A stretch of DNA of 64,000 nt from Mycolicibacterium goodii (GCF_001187505.1 NZ_CP012150.1:2542001-2606000); one strand, 5' to 3'; positions 8,740 through 17,471 are shown, counted from the stretch's first letter. Numbers and translations are program-made. Notes: generated by a model not told the origin, from the letters alone.

Positions 8740-9133
8740 CTAGATCCGGTTCTTCAGGTTGTGCAGCACCTCGACGGTGGCGCCGGGAGCGAGCGCCAGC
8801 ACATCCGCGGCATCGAACGCGCCGCAGTCGAGCCCGCGCAGCACCACGGTGGCCAGTGCCTCGGCGGTGGCCGGTTCGTCGACGATCGCGCCGCCGCGGT
8901 CTGCATCACGGCCTTGGCGTGGTCGGCGATCGGATGGTCCAGGAACCGGTGTTGCGGTGCGATACCGCAGGCCGCGCTGTAATCGTAGGTACCGTAGTGC
9001 AATCCGGTGCGGCGATGGTCGGCGCGGTGACCTGCTCGGCGTCCACCTGCGTCAGCAGCGCGTCGATGTGGGCGTGTACGTCGGGCGGGACCCGGTGTGT
9101 GGGGACCCGGTGTGTGGGTACTGGCACCGACAC
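8740..9133 (-). pseudogene. Decayed DUF6986 (HpcH/HpaI aldolase-like) gene
   Basis: Three fragments of one protein family remain in two or three frames. The N-terminal piece begins at a possible GTG (9133) and reads VPPDVHAHIDALLTQVDAEQ. The central piece is LHYGTYDYSAACGIAPQ followed by HPIADHAKAVMQ, the hallmark of DUF6986 proteins. The C-terminal piece (DEPATAEALATVVLRGLDCG) ends at TAG 8740-8742, just before alc. Family members are about 400 aa, but here fewer than 400 bases remain, so two large internal deletions are needed. A 15-base tandem duplication also sits in the N-terminal piece. Family knowledge: intact copies accompany allantoin-degradation genes in Streptomyces and relatives. 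The other-frame reading of this DNA has no recognisable family. Confidence 0.75.
9088..9117. repeat. 15-base direct tandem duplication in the decayed gene
   Basis: GGACCCGGTGTGTGG occurs twice back to back (9088-9102 and 9103-9117). On the minus strand this duplicates the residues THRVP near the start of the decayed DUF6986 gene. The length is a multiple of three, so the duplication itself keeps frame. Confidence 0.9.
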
Positions 9134-9155
9134 ATCGTCTCGCGTCACGCCCTTT

Positions 9156-10328
9156 TCAGCACCTTCGCAGCACCTGAAGCCGGCGGATCGCCTCGTCGAG
9201 CGTGCCGTCACGCTTGCAGAACGCGAAGCGCACCAAGTGATTCCACACATCGGCGTGTGGTGCGTCGGGATCGCAGAACGCCGACATGGGGATGGCCGCG
9301 ACGCCGGCCCTGGTGGGCAGTTCGGCGCAGAACGCGGTGCTGTCGTCGTAACCGAGTGGACGCGGGTCGGCGCACAGGAAGTAGGTGCCGCGGCTGTCGT
9401 GTACCTCGAACCCGATCTCGGCCAGCGCCGAACCCAGCCGGTCGCGTTTGGCCTGGAACGAATCGCGCAGGTCGCCGACCCAGCCGTCCTCGTGGTTGAG
9501 CGCATGCGCGATGGCGGGCTGGAACGGGGCACCGCCCACGTAGGTGAGGTACTGCTTGGCCGCGCGCACCCCGGCGATCAGCTCGGGCGTGCCGCAGGCC
9601 CAGCCGATCTTCCAGCCGGTCGCGTTGAACATCTTGGCCGCACTGGAGATCGTGACGGTGCGGTCGCGCATGCCCGGGTATCCCGCCAGCGGCCGGTGCT
9701 CGTAGCCGTCGAACACCAGGGCCTCGTAGACCTCGTCGGTGATCACCAGCAGGTCGCGTTCGACGGCCAGGGCCGCGACCGCGCGCAGCTCGGCGTCGGA
9801 GGCCACCGCGCCGGTGGGGTTGTGCGGCGAGTTGAGGATCAAGGCCTTGGTCGCGGGGGTGACCGCGGCACGCAGTGCGTCGACGTCGATGGCGAACCCT
9901 CGCCCGTCGGGCACCAGGGGCACCGCGCGGCGCTCACAGCCCGCCATCGCGATCGCCGGAGAGTAGGAGTCGTAGAACGGCTCGATCACCAGCACCTCGG
10001 AGCCCGGTTCGACGAGCCCGATGAGTGACGCCGCGATCGCCTCGGTGGCGCCGACGGTGACCAGCACCTCGGTGTCGGGGTCGTACTCGATGCCGTAGTG
10101 ACGCTTTCGCTGCGCGGCGATCGCCTGCCGCAGCTCCGGCACCCCGAGGCCCGGCGGGTACTGGTTGACGCCGTCGGCGATGGCGTTCTGTGCCACCTTG
10201 AGCATCTCGGCAGGCCCGTCCTCGTCGGGGAAACCCTGGCCCAGGTTGACCGCGCCGAGGCGCGTGGCCAGCGCCGACATCTCGGCGAAGATGGTCACGG
10301 CGAACGGCTGCAGTCTGCGCACGGTCAT
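9156..10328 (-). CDS. dapC: DapC-type pyridoxal-phosphate aminotransferase
   Basis: 390 aa class I/II aminotransferase from ATG 10328. Fold-type I features are complete: VNLGQGFPDEDGP near the start, NQYPPGLGVPELRQAIA, the cofactor-stacking YDSY segment, NSPHNPTGAV, ITDEVYEALVFDG with the PLP-nitrogen aspartate, and the Schiff-base lysine in ISSAAKMFNATGWKIGW. Mycobacterial homologue Rv0858c is annotated as N-succinyldiaminopimelate aminotransferase (lysine/meso-DAP synthesis), but relatives (kynurenine and methionine aminotransferases) have the same motifs, so substrate is by synteny only. Upstream there is about 140 bases to the divergent lacI gene, and one LacI-type palindrome lies in that gap. 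Confidence 0.88.
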   Translation of the reverse strand: MTVRRLQPFAVTIFAEMSALATRLGAVNLGQGFPDEDGPAEMLKVAQNAIADGVNQYPPGLGVPELRQAIAAQRKRHYGIEYDPDTEVLVTVGATEAIAASLIGLVEPGSEVLVIEPFYDSYSPAIAMAGCERRAVPLVPDGRGFAIDVDALRAAVTPATKALILNSPHNPTGAVASDAELRAVAALAVERDLLVITDEVYEALVFDGYEHRPLAGYPGMRDRTVTISSAAKMFNATGWKIGWACGTPELIAGVRAAKQYLTYVGGAPFQPAIAHALNHEDGWVGDLRDSFQAKRDRLGSALAEIGFEVHDSRGTYFLCADPRPLGYDDSTAFCAELPTRAGVAAIPMSAFCDPDAPHADVWNHLVRFAFCKRDGTLDEAIRRLQVLRRC

Positions 10329-10377
10329 AGCTGTCCAGCCTAGAACCGGCGCGGAACCGCGATCCGGCGCGCCCGGC

Positions 10378-10391
10378 TGCGATCGATTGCA
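10378..10391. promoter_or_regulatory. LacI operator upstream of lacI (one mismatch)
   Basis: TGCGATCGATTGCA differs in one base from the palindrome TGCAATCGATTGCA found twice between the aldehyde dehydrogenase and ABC operons. It lies in the 139-base gap between dapC and the divergent lacI gene, 77 bases before the lacI start. The sequence type (14 bases with a central CG) is the normal operator form of LacI-family proteins. Likely role: autoregulation. Confidence 0.7.
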
Positions 10392-10467
10392 CCATGGCGC
10401 GTGGCGCCGCGGGCAGCGCGGTAACCTCGTGCGATGAGCCCAACAGCGCGGGCTCGCTGGAGGGTCT

Positions 10468-11502
10468 GTGGGGAAGCCGAACACGCCGAGACGGGTGACG
10501 ATCGACGACGTGGCGCGCCTGGCCGAGGTGCACAAGGCCACGGTGTCGAGGGCGCTCAATGCCCGGACCCGCGATCAGGTCAACGCCGAGACGCTCAAAC
10601 GCGTCAAGCGGGCCGCGCGTCAACTCGGCTACGTTCCCAACGCGATGGCGCGCAGCCTGCGCACCAGCCGCTCGATGACCATCGGGGTGATCATCCCCGA
10701 CTTGATGAACCCGATCTTCCCGCCCATCATCCGCGGTATCGAGTACGTCCTGCAGGCCCAGGGCTACACCGTGCTGATCGCCAACACCGATTCTCACGAC
10801 GACGTGGAGATCTCGGTGTTCGAATCGATGCTGCAGCGCCGCGTGGACGGATTCATCCTCGCCACCGGCCGCCTGGACGACCAGCCGGTGGTCAACGAGG
10901 CGGCCGCGGCGGAGGTGCCGGTGGTGCTGGTCAACCGCGGCGCGGGCATCGGCGACTACCCGCTGGTGGGCGGTGACAACGCGCGCGGCATCGAGTTGGC
11001 CGTCGAGCATCTCGTCGAACTCGGGCACCGCCGCATCGTGCACGCGGCCGGCCCGCTGAACTTCTCCACCACCCGCACCAGGGCCGAGGCGTTCGAGACG
11101 GCGGCGACCAAGGCGGGTGTGGCGCATCAGACCGTGCACGCGTCGGCGCTGACCATCGACGCGGGTGTCGAAGCAGCCGAACATCTGCTGGCGCACAACG
11201 AGGTTCACCCGACCGCACTGGTCGCGGGCAACGATCTGGTGGCGCTCGGGCTGATCCGGCGGCTGCGCGCCGAGGGGTTGCACTGCCCGCAGGACGTGTC
11301 GGTGGTCGGATTCAACGACATGCCGTTCGCCGAGGACTTCTCGCCGCCGCTGACCACGGTGCACATGCCTCTGCGCGAGATCGGCGCCGAGGCCGCCCGG
11401 CTCATGCTGCGCGGCATCGAGGTCGGTGAGCAGGAGGCCGTGACGCTGACGTTGCCGGTGTCGCTGGTGGTGCGCAGTTCCACCGGGCCGGCCAAAACCT
11501 AA
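10468..11502 (+). CDS. LacI-family transcriptional regulator of the adjacent catabolic island
   Basis: 344 aa from GTG 10468. The N-terminal HTH is canonical: VTIDDVARLAEVHKATVSRALN, then the hinge helix region GYVPNAMARSLRTSRS. Residues ~65-340 are a periplasmic-binding-like effector domain starting IGVIIPDLMNPIFP and with FNDMPFAEDFSPPLTTV at the usual place. Palindromes of LacI operator type occur upstream of this gene (10378-10391) and twice in the 277-base gap between the divergent aldehyde dehydrogenase and ABC operons (15096-15109, 15261-15276). A half-site (CGATTGCAG) lies directly after its stop. The natural reading is a local repressor released by the island's substrate; the ligand is unknown. 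Confidence 0.92.
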   Translation: MGKPNTPRRVTIDDVARLAEVHKATVSRALNARTRDQVNAETLKRVKRAARQLGYVPNAMARSLRTSRSMTIGVIIPDLMNPIFPPIIRGIEYVLQAQGYTVLIANTDSHDDVEISVFESMLQRRVDGFILATGRLDDQPVVNEAAAAEVPVVLVNRGAGIGDYPLVGGDNARGIELAVEHLVELGHRRIVHAAGPLNFSTTRTRAEAFETAATKAGVAHQTVHASALTIDAGVEAAEHLLAHNEVHPTALVAGNDLVALGLIRRLRAEGLHCPQDVSVVGFNDMPFAEDFSPPLTTVHMPLREIGAEAARLMLRGIEVGEQEAVTLTLPVSLVVRSSTGPAKT

Positions 11503-11511
11503 TCCCTACAA

Positions 11512-11520
11512 CGATTGCAG
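11512..11520 (+). promoter_or_regulatory. LacI operator half-site before the next gene
   Basis: CGATTGCAG matches exactly the right half of CTGCAATCGATTGCAG. The left half (CCCTACAA) is poor, and a one-base gap would be needed to improve it. It overlaps the TTG at 11515 and ends four bases before the ATG at 11524, so binding there would block the start region. Confidence 0.35.
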
Positions 11521-11523
11521 GTC

Positions 11524-12426
11524 ATGGATCACATCACGCTCGGCGTCTTCAGCCCATCGGTCCTGCTCGACGTCGCCCGGGACACCGGACGGCTCACCGA
11601 CGCCGGGCTGCGGGTGCGTGACGTTCCGGTACCGTCCTCACCCGCGCAGTTCACCTCGCTGCGCGACGGCGAGTTCGACGCCGTGTTCACCAGCCCGGAC
11701 AACGTTCTCGCATACCGGTTCCTGCCCGCGAACCCGCTCGGGGAACTGCTCGACGTCGAGATCGTCGCGGGCATCGACCGCGGCCTGCGGTTGTGTCTGG
11801 CGGCGCGCCCGGATGTCACCGGGCTCAGCGAGATCGCGCGCGGGCGGCTCGGGGTCGACGTGCCGAACTCGGGGTTCGCCTTCGTCGGCTACGCGCTTCT
11901 CGACGAACTCGGGATCTCCCGTGACGATCTGGAGATCGTCACGCTGGGCTCGACACCCAAGCGCGCCAAGGCGCTGTCCGGCGGCGGCTGCGATCTGACG
12001 GTGCTCAACGCCGGCAACGAACTGAGCGCGCGGGCCGACGGTTGCCTGCTGCTCGCCGACGTCAGCCGGCTGGGACCCTATCTGGGCACCGTGGTGGCCC
12101 GGCTGCGTGACGGCAACGGTGCGGCTGCGGTGGACCGGCTGGTCGGGGTTCTCGGTGACACCGCCAGGGCCATACGTTGCGGGGCACTCGATGCCGAGGC
12201 CGCGGCGTCCGCGGCGCGCCTGCTAAATCTCGACGCCGAGCTGGCCGCCGAACATGTCGGGGTGCTGAGGAGTCCGCTGCACGGGCTGATCGGCGACGGC
12301 GCGGTGGACGTCGCCGCGCTGGGCACCCTCGTCGCGTTGCGCAGGCGGTTCCTGCCGATGCCCGAACTCGACGGGCTCACCGAACGGTTCGACGTGGTGG
12401 TGCGTCCGGACGCGCTGGTGGGCTGA
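11524..12426 (+). CDS. Periplasmic-binding-protein-like protein (NMT1/PhnD type) without signal peptide
   Basis: 300 aa from ATG 11524 (TTG 11515 would add three residues). The chain starts ITLGVFSPSVLLDVARDTG, then DGEFDAVFTSPDNVLAYRF and later LGVDVPNSGFAFVGYALL and GGCDLTVLNAGNELSARADG. This is the order of an NMT1/SsuA-like type II binding protein that scans for a small ligand. No signal peptide or lipobox is present, so it is either cytoplasmic (a ligand sensor or enzyme such as a THI5-like protein) or its export signal has been lost. It sits 21 bases after lacI and is probably cotranscribed with it. Function is not known. Confidence 0.7.
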   Translation: MDHITLGVFSPSVLLDVARDTGRLTDAGLRVRDVPVPSSPAQFTSLRDGEFDAVFTSPDNVLAYRFLPANPLGELLDVEIVAGIDRGLRLCLAARPDVTGLSEIARGRLGVDVPNSGFAFVGYALLDELGISRDDLEIVTLGSTPKRAKALSGGGCDLTVLNAGNELSARADGCLLLADVSRLGPYLGTVVARLRDGNGAAAVDRLVGVLGDTARAIRCGALDAEAAASAARLLNLDAELAAEHVGVLRSPLHGLIGDGAVDVAALGTLVALRRRFLPMPELDGLTERFDVVVRPDALVG

Positions 12427-12428
12427 GG

Positions 12429-13556
12429 TCACTCGCGCACCACGTAGCGGGCGCGGGCCACCGTGGTGACGGCCGCGTAGCCCACCGACACCACCGCCGC
12501 CAGCGTGAACAGCGCACCGAAATGCCCTGCGCCTGCGGCGATGTTGCCCGCCGCGGTCCCGGCGGAGGTTCCGACGAACAGGGCGATGGAGAACAGCGAC
12601 ATCCCGATCGCGCGGCTGTCGGCGGCCGCATCGGTCATCCAGGTCTGCATGGTGGTGTGACCGCACGCCCACGCCACCCCGAGCAAAATCGCCGCGGCGA
12701 GCACCGTCCCCAGCGAGATCCGCACGGCCACCGCGACATACGCGCCGATGATGGCAACGCCGGCGAGCAGCATCAACACCCAGGTCGGCCACCGGTCCAG
12801 GATCAGCTTCATCACCTGGCTCGCGGCCACGACCGCCGCGCCGAACATCGCGGTCGCCGCACCCGCGGCCAGCACCGAGGCCCCGGTGGTCTGCAGGGCC
12901 ACCGCGAGATAGTTGAAAACCCCGATCAGCAGCACCCCCTCCGCGACGGTGAAGGCCAGGATCGCCAGGGCCCACCGATTGCCCGCCAACCTGTGCAGTG
13001 ACGGGACGAGTCGCTCCCTGGCGCTGGTGTCCGACTCCCGCAACCGGGTGAACCCGAGACCGAGGGCCAGCGCGGACACCGCGATCACCACGTAAGCCCA
13101 ACGCCAACCCCACCATTGGGCGATGACGCCCGCGCCCACCGTTCCCGCGGCCAGGCCGAGTGCGATGGCGGCCGCGAGGTTGGCGGTGGCGACGGCTCGC
13201 TGCCGGATGGTCAGGGTCTCCCCGTAGTAGATGAGCACCGTGGTGATGGTCGCCGCGAACGCCGCCGCCGACACCGCCCGGGTGATGCCGTAGCTGACCG
13301 GCTCGTGGGTGAACGCCGTTGCCAGGTTGGCCAATCCGGCCAACGCCGTGGAGATGATCAGGATGCGGACCCGGCCGTAGCGGGCGGCGAGGGTGCTCCA
13401 CGCCAGCTGGAACGCCGCATAGGCCACCGCGTACACCGTCAGTGAATGGCCGATCGCCTCGATCGGGACACCGAAGTCCGCCGCGATCACCGGGATGAGC
13501 GGCGCCATCACCGAACGGTCGACCAGTGATACGAAGGCGCCGATGATCAGAATCAT
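12429..13556 (-). CDS. MFS transporter in operon with aldehyde dehydrogenase
   Basis: 375 aa, about 11-12 hydrophobic helices. The first helix begins directly at the start (MILIIGAFVSLVDRSVMAPL) and the loop AARYGRVRILI after helix 2 is the MFS motif A region. The short length and absent N-terminal tail are slightly unusual. The start ATG overlaps the stop TGA of the aldehyde dehydrogenase gene (13553-13556), so translation is coupled and the two form one operon. Its stop lies two bases from the stop of the convergent binding-protein-like gene. It could import or export a product of the island's pathway; the substrate is unknown. Confidence 0.85.
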   Translation of the reverse strand: MILIIGAFVSLVDRSVMAPLIPVIAADFGVPIEAIGHSLTVYAVAYAAFQLAWSTLAARYGRVRILIISTALAGLANLATAFTHEPVSYGITRAVSAAAFAATITTVLIYYGETLTIRQRAVATANLAAAIALGLAAGTVGAGVIAQWWGWRWAYVVIAVSALALGLGFTRLRESDTSARERLVPSLHRLAGNRWALAILAFTVAEGVLLIGVFNYLAVALQTTGASVLAAGAATAMFGAAVVAASQVMKLILDRWPTWVLMLLAGVAIIGAYVAVAVRISLGTVLAAAILLGVAWACGHTTMQTWMTDAAADSRAIGMSLFSIALFVGTSAGTAAGNIAAGAGHFGALFTLAAVVSVGYAAVTTVARARYVVRE

Positions 13557-15058
13557 CGAGGGGGCCAGACCGGCACCTCTCCACGGCCGGACCGGAACCG
13601 GACCGCCTTGGACCGGACGAACTCGCGCAGTGTCTCCGGGGCGTTCTCGCGGCCGAACCCGCTGCCCTTCTGACCCCCGAACGGCGAACCCAGGAACGAG
13701 CGGCGCATGTAGTTGTTGACGAAGACCATGCCGGCCTCCAGGCGGCCCGCGATATGCCAGGCCGCCGCCTCGTCACGGGTGATCATCGCGGCGGTCAGTC
13801 CGTAGGCGGTGCCGTTGGCGATCTCGATCGCCTCGTCCAGGGTCGAGTAGCGCATCAACAGGGCGATGGGGCCGAAGATCTCCTCCTGACCCGCGGTCGA
13901 ATCCGGGGCCACATCGGCCAGCACGGTGGGCGCCACCCAGTAGCCGTCGGCGAACGGGCCCTCGGTGGGCACGCTGCCCTGCCCGACGATGCGGGCGCCC
14001 TCGTCGAGCGCGGTCTGCAGGTAGGCGAGCACCCGGTCGCGGTGTGTGGCGTCGACCATCGGGCCGACGTCGGTGCGCGGGTCAAGGCCGTCACCGACCA
14101 CCAGGGCGGTCGCGGCGGCGGTGAACCTCGCCTCGAACTCGTCATAGACATTGTCGTGCACCAGGATTCGTGCCGTCGACGTGCACGCCTCGCCCTGGTT
14201 GTAGAACATCGCCTCGATCGACACGGTGACGGCGAGATCCAGATCGGCGTCCGGGAACACCATCAGCGCGTTCTTGCCGCCGAGTTCCATCGTCGCGTAG
14301 GTGAGGTGCTGCGCCGCCGATCGGAGCACCTTCCGGCCGGTGGCGGTGGCGCCGGTGAAGCTGATGCGCTCGACACCGCGATGGCCGGCCAACGACGCGC
14401 CGGCCGCCAGGCCGGGGACCGCGTTGAGCACACCCGGCGGCAACACCTCATTGGCGATCTCGACGAGCCGCAACACCGTCAGCGGTGCCTGTTCACCCGG
14501 CTTGATCACCACGGTGTTGCCGGTGATCAGCGCCGGTGCCCCCTTCTTGGCGAAGTGGATGGGCGGCCAGTTGAACGGCAGGATGCACGCGACGACGCCG
14601 TAGGGTTCGTAGATCACCCTGGTCTCGATTGGACCCTGGTCGATGATCTCGCCGGGCAGGCTGTCGCCGAGGCCGGAGAAGAACTCGAAGCAGTTCGACG
14701 AGAACGCCACGTCGTTGGCGAGGGCATCGCGTCTGGGTTTGCCGTTCTCGCGGGACACCAGTTCGCCGAGTTCGTCGGCATGCGCGCGGATGCGGTCGGC
14801 GACCTGTTTGAGGTAGGCGCCGCGTTGCCGTCCGGTCAGCGCCCGCCAGGCGGGCAGCGCCGCGCGGGCAGACTGCACGGCCCGGTCGACGAGCGCGTCG
14901 TCGGCCGAGACGACGGTGGCCAGCACCGTCGCGGTCGAGGGCTCGACGACCTCGAATGTGGGCAGGTCATCCGGCAGAACGAAGTGGCCGTCGATGAACG
15001 CACCCCATTCGGTGCGGGCCAGCGGCGGCCGCAGGGCCGCGGTGTGGGTGATGGTCAT
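13553..15058 (-). CDS. NAD(P)-dependent aldehyde dehydrogenase
   Basis: 501 aa, full length for the ALDH superfamily. Catalytic set complete: Asn163 in PFNWPP, Lys186 in VIKPGEQAP, Glu258 in MELGGKNA and the nucleophile Cys292 in NQGEACTSTAR. The motif EEIFGPIA and the C-terminal PFGGQKGSGFGRE are also intact. It oxidises an aldehyde to the acid in the cytoplasm; the exact aldehyde is unknown. First gene of the minus-strand operon with the MFS gene. Its promoter region carries two LacI-type palindromes, one 38 bases before its start, so it should be co-induced with the divergent ABC operon. The upstream frame remains open to 15337 but overlaps the operators, so ATG 15058 is preferred. Confidence 0.93.
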   Translation of the reverse strand: MTITHTAALRPPLARTEWGAFIDGHFVLPDDLPTFEVVEPSTATVLATVVSADDALVDRAVQSARAALPAWRALTGRQRGAYLKQVADRIRAHADELGELVSRENGKPRRDALANDVAFSSNCFEFFSGLGDSLPGEIIDQGPIETRVIYEPYGVVACILPFNWPPIHFAKKGAPALITGNTVVIKPGEQAPLTVLRLVEIANEVLPPGVLNAVPGLAAGASLAGHRGVERISFTGATATGRKVLRSAAQHLTYATMELGGKNALMVFPDADLDLAVTVSIEAMFYNQGEACTSTARILVHDNVYDEFEARFTAAATALVVGDGLDPRTDVGPMVDATHRDRVLAYLQTALDEGARIVGQGSVPTEGPFADGYWVAPTVLADVAPDSTAGQEEIFGPIALLMRYSTLDEAIEIANGTAYGLTAAMITRDEAAAWHIAGRLEAGMVFVNNYMRRSFLGSPFGGQKGSGFGRENAPETLREFVRSKAVRFRSGRGEVPVWPPR

Positions 15059-15095
15059 GAGCGCTCCGGAAGGGTCGGCGGGTGACACGGGATTC

Positions 15096-15109
15096 TGCAA
15101 TCGATTGCG
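15096..15109. promoter_or_regulatory. LacI operator, aldehyde dehydrogenase side
   Basis: TGCAATCGATTGCG: the twelve inner bases GCAATCGATTGC (15097-15108) are a perfect palindrome identical to the core of the site at 15261-15276. It lies 38 bases upstream of the aldehyde dehydrogenase ATG, where a repressor would block the promoter. Confidence 0.8.
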
Positions 15110-15260
15110 GATGACTATAGACCGAGGTCCTTCCGCGGGGAAGGGTTCGCCCCGGGCCGGTCCGGCCCCTTGTTGTGTTGCACGACGTAGCTGACCGGGA
15201 GTTCGCCGACGGCCGGCCGTGGGAACTGTTGACACCTCCGGTGCGCTGTGTGACGATTCA

Positions 15261-15276
15261 CTGCAATCGATTGCAG
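15261..15276. promoter_or_regulatory. Perfect LacI operator, ABC-operon side
   Basis: CTGCAATCGATTGCAG is a perfect 16-base palindrome with the central CG typical of LacI-family operators. It is 60 bases upstream of the binding-protein start at 15336 and 165 bases from the twin site at 15096, so a looped repression complex between the divergent promoters is possible. Confidence 0.85.
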
Positions 15277-15335
15277 GTGATGTGAGCAACACCGCGCTAC
15301 CGCGTTGGGCAATCGGTCTGACAGAGAGGTTGGAC

Positions 15336-16547
15336 ATGCGTTTTCACCATGTATTTCGCGCGTTCGCCGCGACGGCGGCGATCGCGTTGACCGTTTCGGC
15401 GTGTTCGGCGGACAGCGGCGGCGACAGCGACACCCTGCGGATCGGTGCGTCGCTACCGCTCACCGGTGAGTTCAGCCAGGGTGGGCTGGACACCCAGCGG
15501 GGCTACGAGACCTGGGTCGAGATGACCAACGAAGCCGGTGGGCTGCTCGGCAAGAAGGTCGAGATCGTCATCAAAGATGATGCGACACAACAGGAAACGG
15601 CCGTCAGCAACTACAACAACCTGATCTCGCAGGACAAGGTGAACCTGCTGCTGGGCAGCCAGTCCTCGCTGCTGAACATCCCGGCGTCGGCCATCGCGGA
15701 GAAGAACAAGATGCTGTTCGTCTGCCCGTCCTGCGGCTCACCCGACATGTTCAACCGCGGCTTCGAGTACATCTTCTTCTCGCAGCAGGCCATCGCCACC
15801 GACCAGGCCAAGGTGTTCGCCCAGTGGATCGCCGCGCTGCCTCCCGAGCAACGGCCCAAGACCGCGGCCTATCCGACGCTCGACGACCCGTTCGCGGGTC
15901 CGGTGGTCGAGGGCGCCGAGAAGATCCTGTCCGCCGCGGGCATCCGGACGGTGTACAGGGACCAGTACCCGGCCACCACCAAGAACTTCGACTCGGTGGT
16001 CAACGCCATGCGCGATGCCGGCGCCGAGATCGTGGTGCAGGGTGCGCAGTTCGAGGACGGCGTCAACATGATCCGTGCGATGAACCGGGCCAACTACCAG
16101 CCCACCATCCTGTACCAGAGCAGTTCGCCCACCTACGGCCAGCAGTATCTCGACGCGGTCGGGCCCCAGAACGCCGAGGGCGTGTTCTTCTCCTCCAGCT
16201 ACAGCCCGCTGTCGGACACCCCCCAGAACAAGGAGTTCGTCGAGCGCTTCGAGAAGAAGTTCGGCCAGAGCCCGCCCGAGGACGCCGCGGACGGTTTCGC
16301 CGCCGGGCAGGTGCTCAAGGCGGCCGTCGAGGCCGTCGGCTCGATCGACGACCAGGCGAAGCTCGCGGACTGGTTGCACAACAACAGCGTCGACACGCTG
16401 CTGGGCACATTGAGCTGGAACGCCGACGGCAGCCCCAAGGGCGACTTCCTGGTCGGCCAATGGCAAGCCGGCGTCTCCCAGGTCGTGCTCCCCACCGCGG
16501 TCGCGACGTCCGACCAGATCATGCGCTGGCGCGGCGGCGACCTGTGA
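15336..16547 (+). CDS. Branched-chain-type ABC transporter substrate-binding lipoprotein
   Basis: 403 aa. N-terminal signal peptide with lipobox V-S-A-C; the lipidated cysteine is Cys23. The mature part is a type I periplasmic-binding fold (LIVBP/Peripla_BP_6): LRIGASLPLTGEFSQGG at its start, then EVIVKD-like EIVIKDDATQQETAVSNYNN and LLLGSQSSLLN. Such proteins bind amino acids, amides, urea or aromatic acids outside the membrane. GAGAGG 9 bases before the ATG is the ribosome site. It is the first gene of a six-gene operon (binding protein, LivH, LivM-LivG, LivF, dehydrogenase, M24 hydrolase) behind a perfect LacI operator, so it captures the inducer-related substrate. Confidence 0.92.
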   Translation: MRFHHVFRAFAATAAIALTVSACSADSGGDSDTLRIGASLPLTGEFSQGGLDTQRGYETWVEMTNEAGGLLGKKVEIVIKDDATQQETAVSNYNNLISQDKVNLLLGSQSSLLNIPASAIAEKNKMLFVCPSCGSPDMFNRGFEYIFFSQQAIATDQAKVFAQWIAALPPEQRPKTAAYPTLDDPFAGPVVEGAEKILSAAGIRTVYRDQYPATTKNFDSVVNAMRDAGAEIVVQGAQFEDGVNMIRAMNRANYQPTILYQSSSPTYGQQYLDAVGPQNAEGVFFSSSYSPLSDTPQNKEFVERFEKKFGQSPPEDAADGFAAGQVLKAAVEAVGSIDDQAKLADWLHNNSVDTLLGTLSWNADGSPKGDFLVGQWQAGVSQVVLPTAVATSDQIMRWRGGDL

Positions 16548-16589
16548 TCCGACGGCGCTGCGTCACAACCGGTTAGGAGCACGAAACCC

Positions 16590-17471
16590 ATGAGTTCCCT
16601 TGTCCAAACGCTCATCCTGGGCCTGCTGGTCGGTGCGCTCTATGCACTGATGGCCTCCGGCCTGACCCTGATCTTCGGGGTCATGCGGGTGATCAACCTC
16701 GCCCACGGCGCGTTCGCCGTGCTGGCGGCATTCCTCACCTACACGCTGTGGCGCAACCTCGGGCTGGACCCACTGCTGTCCATCCCGATCGTGATGGCGG
16801 TGATGTTCGCCTTCGGCTGGCTGGTCTACGTCCTGGTCATCCGGCACGTGCGCGGTGCGCACGTCACCATGACCGTCCTGGCCACCTTCGGCGTCGCGCT
16901 CATGCTCGAAGGCATCATGGGCTTCATCTGGGGCAACACCTCATCGACGGTGGTGGTGTCCTACACCGACGCGTCGATGTCGTTGGGCTCCATCTACATT
17001 CCGCAGGCGATGCTCATCGCCGCGATCATCGCGGTGGTGGTGATGGGTGGGCTCTACCTGCTGCTCAATCACACCTGGGCGGGCCGCGCCATCCGCGCCG
17101 CGTCGTCCAATGAGAACGGCGCGCTGCTGGTGGGTGTCAGCGTCGCGACCATCGCCGCGCTCACCTTCTCGATCGGCGTGGCCACCCTCGGGGCAGGCGG
17201 GGCGATGCTCTCCACCATCTACCCGTTCCTGCCAGGCACGCACTACCAGTGGATCGCCCGGCTGTTGGCCATCGTCGTGCTCGGCGGCCTGGGCAGCCTG
17301 CCCGGCGCGGTGCTCGGTGCGCTGGTGATCGGCGTCGGCGAGATCGCGGCCACCGCCTACGTCGGCGCGGCCTGGCCGGTGGCGGTGCCGTTCCTGGTCA
17401 TCATCATCGTGCTGATCACCCGGCCGCAGGGCCTGATGGGCACCCGGCTGCGAGAGGACGCGGTGGCATGA
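16590..17471 (+). CDS. ABC transporter permease, LivH type
   Basis: 293 aa with about eight hydrophobic helices. It starts SSLVQTLILGLLVGALYALMASGLTLIFG, the classic LivH N-terminus, followed by VMRVINLAHGAFAVLAAFLTY. The coupling-helix region (AIRAASSNENGALLVGV) and LGGLGSLPGAVLGALVIG near the end are conserved. It forms half of the membrane channel together with the LivM domain of the next gene. Its stop overlaps the next start (ATGA at 17468-17471), so stoichiometric translation is likely. Confidence 0.93.
   Translation: MSSLVQTLILGLLVGALYALMASGLTLIFGVMRVINLAHGAFAVLAAFLTYTLWRNLGLDPLLSIPIVMAVMFAFGWLVYVLVIRHVRGAHVTMTVLATFGVALMLEGIMGFIWGNTSSTVVVSYTDASMSLGSIYIPQAMLIAAIIAVVVMGGLYLLLNHTWAGRAIRAASSNENGALLVGVSVATIAALTFSIGVATLGAGGAMLSTIYPFLPGTHYQWIARLLAIVVLGGLGSLPGAVLGALVIGVGEIAATAYVGAAWPVAVPFLVIIIVLITRPQGLMGTRLREDAVA

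Noticed and set aside
9934..11364. 476-residue minus-strand frame spanning dapC and lacI
   Set aside because: It crosses the intergenic operator region and is out of frame with dapC, whose motifs are in the frame 9156-10328.
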